DNA from: Treponema sp.
GTDB taxonomy: Bacteria > Spirochaetota > Spirochaetia > Treponematales > Breznakiellaceae
Assembly: GCA_031283505.1 (NCBI GenBank)
Contig: JAITBO010000346.1
Location: 1-16,099, forward strand
DNA length: 16,099 nucleotides
Direction of reading: 5' to 3'
Shown here: positions 12,863-16,099 of the stretch, piece after piece
Position numbering within the stretch: position 1 is the stretch's first letter
How the letters are laid out: each line of letters starts with the position of its first letter
The notes under the pieces: generated by a model
The model's database searches: none
Told to the model about the DNA's origin: nothing
Seen by the model: the letters and a program-made list of their open reading frames with translations, nothing else
Position numbers and translations under genes: made by a program

Positions 12863-15831
12863 TGCTCTTATTTATGGAAAAACTTATCATCAAGGGGGCC
12901 CGGGAGCACAACCTGAAGAACATCGATCTGGAGCTTCCCCGGGACAAGCTCATCGTCATTTCCGGCTTGTCGGGGTCGGGAAAGAGTTCTCTTGCGTTTG
13001 ACACTATCTTTGCCGAAGGGCAGCGGCGTTATGTCGAAAGCCTTTCCGCCTACGCCCGACAGTTTCTGGGCCGTATGGACAAGCCCGATCTGGACTATAT
13101 CGAAGGGCTTTCCCCGGCCATTTCCATAGAACAAAAAACTACCCATCGCAATCCCCGGTCTACTGTGGGGACGGTGACGGAAATTTACGATTACTACCGT
13201 CTTCTTTATGCCCGGATAGGGACCCCTCACTGTCCCCGGTGCGGGCGGGAAATTCGGGAACAGCCGGTGGATTCGATCATCGATTCCATTCTGGGAATGG
13301 GGGCGGGGACACGGATACAGCTTTTGGCCCCGGTGATACGGGGAAAGAAGGGAGAGCATCAGAAGATCCTGGAAGACGCCAAAAAAGCGGGGTTTGCCCG
13401 AGCCCGGATAGACGGGATACTCGTGAACCTGGACGACGAGGCGGCGATCAAGCTGGACAAGCAGAAGAAACACACTATAGAAATTGTGGTGGACCGCCTG
13501 ATCATCGGGCCGGATATCCGGTCCCGGCTCGCCGAATCCGTTGAAGCCGCTCTGGAAGCCGCCGACGGTATCATGCTGGTTTTGGTGAGCGAGGAAGCGG
13601 GAAGGGGAAATACGGAAGAGGGAGGCGGCTTTTCACATCCCGATGCTGCGTCTGCTGTTCCTCACGGCGAGAGAAGAAACACGGAGTATTTTTTCTCCCA
13701 AAAGAATGCCTGTCCTGACTGCGGCATCTCCATACCGGAACTTCAGCCCCGGCTTTTCTCTTTCAACAATCCCTTTGGGGCCTGCCCTTCCTGTTCGGGC
13801 CTGGGGGCCAAGATGGAATTTGACCCGGATCTGGTCATCCCCAACCGGTCCCTGTCTTTCAACGAAGGGGGTGTGGTCCCCTATAATCCCGATTCCGCCT
13901 GGCACCGGAGCCGGTTTGAGAGTCTGGCCAAACACTACAAATTCAGCCTGGACACTCCCCTCAAGAGCCTCCCCAAGAAGGTGATGGACGCCATACTTTA
14001 CGGCAGCAAAGAGGAGATCAAGATAAAATACGAAAACCGGGACAAGACCGGACGGTTCGAATACTTGTCCCGGTTCCCCGGTATCCTGGAGGATTTGCGC
14101 CGGCGCTACTTTGAAACCCAGTCAACGGGCATCAAGGAATGGCTTGAGAAATTCATGAGTCAGAAGCCCTGTGAGGACTGCGGCGGAAAGCGGCTCAAGA
14201 GCGAAGCCCTGGGGGTGACCATAGGAAAAGGCGGGGCGGCCCTCAATATTTGGGAACTTTCCAGTCTTTCGGTGGCAGATTCCCTGAAGTTTTTCGAGAC
14301 TGTTTCATTCACCAAGACCGAAAAGAAGATTGCCGGTCAGATCCTCAAGGAGATAATCGCCCGTCTGGGCTTCATGAAAAACGTAGGGTTGGATTACCTT
14401 ACCTTGGAACGGAAGTCCGCCACCCTGTCCGGCGGGGAGGCCCAGCGTATACGCCTTGCCACCCAGATTGGGTCGAGCCTCGTGGGGGTCCTCTATATTC
14501 TGGACGAGCCGTCCATAGGGCTCCACCAGCGGGATAATCAGCGGCTTATCGACACGCTTCTCTATCTCCGCAACCTGGGGAATACCCTCATCGTGGTGGA
14601 ACACGATGAACAGACCCTGAGAACCGCGGACCATATCGTAGACCTGGGGCCCGGCGCCGGGGTGCACGGCGGGGAAGTGGTGGCCCAGGGGACCCCCAAA
14701 GAGGTGATGAAGGTGGAGGGAAGCCTTACCGGGCGCTACCTTGCCGGGACCCTTTTCATGGAGATTCCCAAAGAGCGGCGTAAGGGCAACGGAACTTCTC
14801 TCTTTCTTTCCGGCGTTACGGAACACAACCTTAAAAGCATAGATGTGGAGATACCCCTGGGGATTTTTACCTGCATAACCGGGGTTTCGGGGTCCGGGAA
14901 ATCGACCCTTCTCTCGGACGTGTTGTATCCCGCGTTGGCGAACCGGCTTTACAATTCGACACATCAGGAAGGGACTTACCGGACTATTGAGGGGCTGGAA
15001 CATATCGACAAGGTTATAGATATAGACCAGAGTCCCATAGGCAGGACCCCCCGGTCAAATCCCGCGACCTATGTGGGGGTGTTTACCGCGATACGGGATC
15101 TTTTTGCCGGTCTTCCCGAAGCCAAGATGAGGGGTTATAAACCCGGGCGTTTTTCTTTCAATGTCCGGGGCGGCAGGTGCGAGAACTGCCAGGGAGACGG
15201 GACCATCAAGATCGAAATGAATTTTCTCCCCGATGTGTACATCACCTGCGACGTGTGCCATGGTCAGCGGTTCAACAAAGAAACCCTGGAAATCCGTTAT
15301 AAGGGAAAGAACATCGCCGATGTGCTGGACATGACTATCGAGGAAGCTGCGGGATTTTTTGCCCCTATCCCGCAGATAGCCCGCAAGATGGACACCCTGC
15401 TTGCAGTAGGGCTGGGATATGTCAAGCTCGGCCAGTCGGCGCTGACCTTGTCGGGCGGCGAAGCCCAGCGGGTCAAGCTGGCGCTGGAACTGTCCAAACG
15501 TTCCACAGGCAGGACCCTGTACATTCTGGACGAGCCTACCACGGGGCTGCATTTTGCGGATGTAAAACAACTGATGGAGGTAATCCAGCGCCTTGTGGAT
15601 CAGGGGAACACGGTTATAATGATCGAACACAACCTTGACGTGCTGCTCCAGGCGGACCATATCATCGACCTGGGCCCCGAAGGCGGGGACAGGGGCGGTA
15701 ACGTTATTACTACCGGTACTCCGGAAGAAGTGGCTAACCGCCCAAAATCCTATACCGGCATTTATCTGAACGAGATGCTTTCCCGCAGCCGGAAAACAAG
15801 CCAGGGCAAAACTTCTTCCTCCAGGCTATGA
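12862..15831 (+). CDS. uvrA: UvrABC system protein A, excision-repair ATPase
   Basis: 989 residues from ATG 12862, or 985 from ATG 12874; homologues usually begin like [14 protein letters not shown], which favours 12874, but AAGGAGGG (12853-12860) is too close to the first and rather far from the second. UvrA dimers scan DNA for lesions and load UvrB in nucleotide excision repair. It has two ABC ATPase modules: Walker [11 protein letters not shown] (about 34-43) and GVSGSGKST (about 674-682), signatures [12 protein letters not shown] (about 522) and [12 protein letters not shown] (about 862), and Walker [10 protein letters not shown] and LDEPTTGLH. Zinc-binding cysteine pairs are seen as CPRC, CPDC, CPSC and, in the second module, CENC and CDVC. 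A Gly/Ser/Glu-rich insert precedes CPDCGIS. The gene is complete. The MITE-like element ends only 43 bases before the first ATG. Confidence 0.97.
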   Translation: MLLFMEKLIIKGAREHNLKNIDLELPRDKLIVISGLSGSGKSSLAFDTIFAEGQRRYVESLSAYARQFLGRMDKPDLDYIEGLSPAISIEQKTTHRNPRSTVGTVTEIYDYYRLLYARIGTPHCPRCGREIREQPVDSIIDSILGMGAGTRIQLLAPVIRGKKGEHQKILEDAKKAGFARARIDGILVNLDDEAAIKLDKQKKHTIEIVVDRLIIGPDIRSRLAESVEAALEAADGIMLVLVSEEAGRGNTEEGGGFSHPDAASAVPHGERRNTEYFFSQKNACPDCGISIPELQPRLFSFNNPFGACPSCSGLGAKMEFDPDLVIPNRSLSFNEGGVVPYNPDSAWHRSRFESLAKHYKFSLDTPLKSLPKKVMDAILYGSKEEIKIKYENRDKTGRFEYLSRFPGILEDLRRRYFETQSTGIKEWLEKFMSQKPCEDCGGKRLKSEALGVTIGKGGAALNIWELSSLSVADSLKFFETVSFTKTEKKIAGQILKEIIARLGFMKNVGLDYLTLERKSATLSGGEAQRIRLATQIGSSLVGVLYILDEPSIGLHQRDNQRLIDTLLYLRNLGNTLIVVEHDEQTLRTADHIVDLGPGAGVHGGEVVAQGTPKEVMKVEGSLTGRYLAGTLFMEIPKERRKGNGTSLFLSGVTEHNLKSIDVEIPLGIFTCITGVSGSGKSTLLSDVLYPALANRLYNSTHQEGTYRTIEGLEHIDKVIDIDQSPIGRTPRSNPATYVGVFTAIRDLFAGLPEAKMRGYKPGRFSFNVRGGRCENCQGDGTIKIEMNFLPDVYITCDVCHGQRFNKETLEIRYKGKNIADVLDMTIEEAAGFFAPIPQIARKMDTLLAVGLGYVKLGQSALTLSGGEAQRVKLALELSKRSTGRTLYILDEPTTGLHFADVKQLMEVIQRLVDQGNTVIMIEHNLDVLLQADHIIDLGPEGGDRGGNVITTGTPEEVANRPKSYTGIYLNEMLSRSRKTSQGKTSSSRL

Positions 15832-16099
15832 AACCGACCGCAGGCCCCATCCTTCGCATAGTATTCCTCCTCGCGCTTTTCATCGTTTCAGGATGCGCGG
15901 GACTCCGTTCGGGCGGGAAAAGCGCCGGGGGCGACGCCGCAGCCGGGCAGGAAACGGGAAGGGGCGCGGAAGACGGCGCGCCTATCCCGGAAGGCGAAGA
16001 AGGGCCGGCGCAGGAAAGCGCGGAGGCCGCCGCCGGACAGGGAGCCGCCGCAGGGCAGGGGGCCGCCGCCGGGCAGGGAGCCGCCGCCGCAGGACAAGG
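15828..16099 (+). CDS. Lipoprotein with Ala/Gly/Gln repeats, cut by the right edge
   Basis: About 90 residues are visible. The start ATG overlaps the uvrA stop (ATGA, 15828-15831), and no separate strong ribosome site is seen, so it is probably coupled to uvrA. Residues 1-23 are a lipoprotein signal: basic Arg10, hydrophobic [11 protein letters not shown], then Gly22-Cys23. The following 40 residues are rich in Gly, Ala and Glu and look disordered. From residue 67 the sequence is a tandem AAAGQG repeat encoded by 18-base units. The mature domain lies beyond the window, so function cannot be assigned. Such a linker often spaces a lipid anchor from a folded domain. I recall an LptD/OstA-like gene beside uvrA in Treponema pallidum, but a lipobox does not fit that, so I make no claim of identity. 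Confidence 0.8.
   Translation, partial: MKPTAGPILRIVFLLALFIVSGCAGLRSGGKSAGGDAAAGQETGRGAEDGAPIPEGEEGPAQESAEAAAGQGAAAGQGAAAGQGAAAAGQ
16026..16099 (+). repeat. 18-base in-frame tandem repeat in the lipoprotein gene
   Basis: Units start at 16026, 16044, 16062 and 16080. Each reads GCCGCCGC(A or C)GG(A or G)CAGGG(A or G), translated AAAGQG; the fourth unit has one extra alanine codon and runs into the window end. Differences are mostly at third codon positions, so the peptide is kept while the DNA drifts. Copy number may continue to the right. Confidence 0.8.

Noticed and set aside
12666..13001. 111-codon plus-strand frame crossing the MITE-like element
   Set aside because: It runs across the element boundary, the target duplication and into uvrA in another frame, so it is not a plausible gene.
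15888..16097. Minus-strand Gly/Pro-rich frame at the right edge
   Set aside because: It is the shadow of the tandem repeat in the lipoprotein gene, which has a clear signal and lipobox on the plus strand.

Overview
The window reads as a GC-rich chromosomal segment of a bacterium that is probably a treponeme-like spirochaete. That assignment is inference. It rests on gene order (murB, cysS, then an ECF sigma factor, an order I recall from Treponema pallidum but could not check here) and on the relaxed lipoprotein signals. I see no rRNA, tRNA, CRISPR array or transposase gene.

Layout. (1) Positions 1-3862, minus strand: a tightly packed run of cysS, an ECF sigma factor, a zinc-finger anti-sigma factor, a secreted protein of unknown function and a TIG-domain lipoprotein that runs off the left edge. 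The last four genes overlap one another by 4-11 bases, so they look like one translationally coupled envelope-sensing cassette. (2) Positions 3897-5736, plus strand: murB (peptidoglycan precursor synthesis) and a TatD-family hydrolase, divergent from cysS with only 34 bases between. (3) Positions 5737-5991: an intergenic region holding a palindromic repeat. (4) Positions 5992-12379, plus strand: a DeoR-type regulator followed by a complete 2-oxoacid dehydrogenase complex in the order E2, E3, E1. The E1 is a single-chain alpha-beta fusion, the E2 appears to carry two E3/E1-binding domains, and a long near-perfect hairpin sits between E3 and E1. (5) Positions 12380-12861: a long non-coding gap containing a 224-base element with 16-base perfect terminal inverted repeats and a 9-base direct duplication on each side. 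This has the structure of a non-autonomous transposon (MITE), with a second copy of the palindromic repeat inside it. (6) Positions 12862-15831: uvrA, the damage-recognition ATPase of nucleotide excision repair. A lipoprotein gene follows, overlaps uvrA by four bases, carries Ala/Gly/Gln tandem repeats and is cut by the right edge.

How the genes work together: most are housekeeping genes. The sigma/anti-sigma/secreted protein/lipoprotein block is the best candidate for an uncharacterised regulatory system. The 2-oxoacid dehydrogenase operon would convert pyruvate (or acetoin, or a branched-chain 2-oxoacid) to an acyl-CoA plus NADH, possibly under the adjacent DeoR regulator. The MITE-like element is the clearest piece of structure that the genes do not explain.
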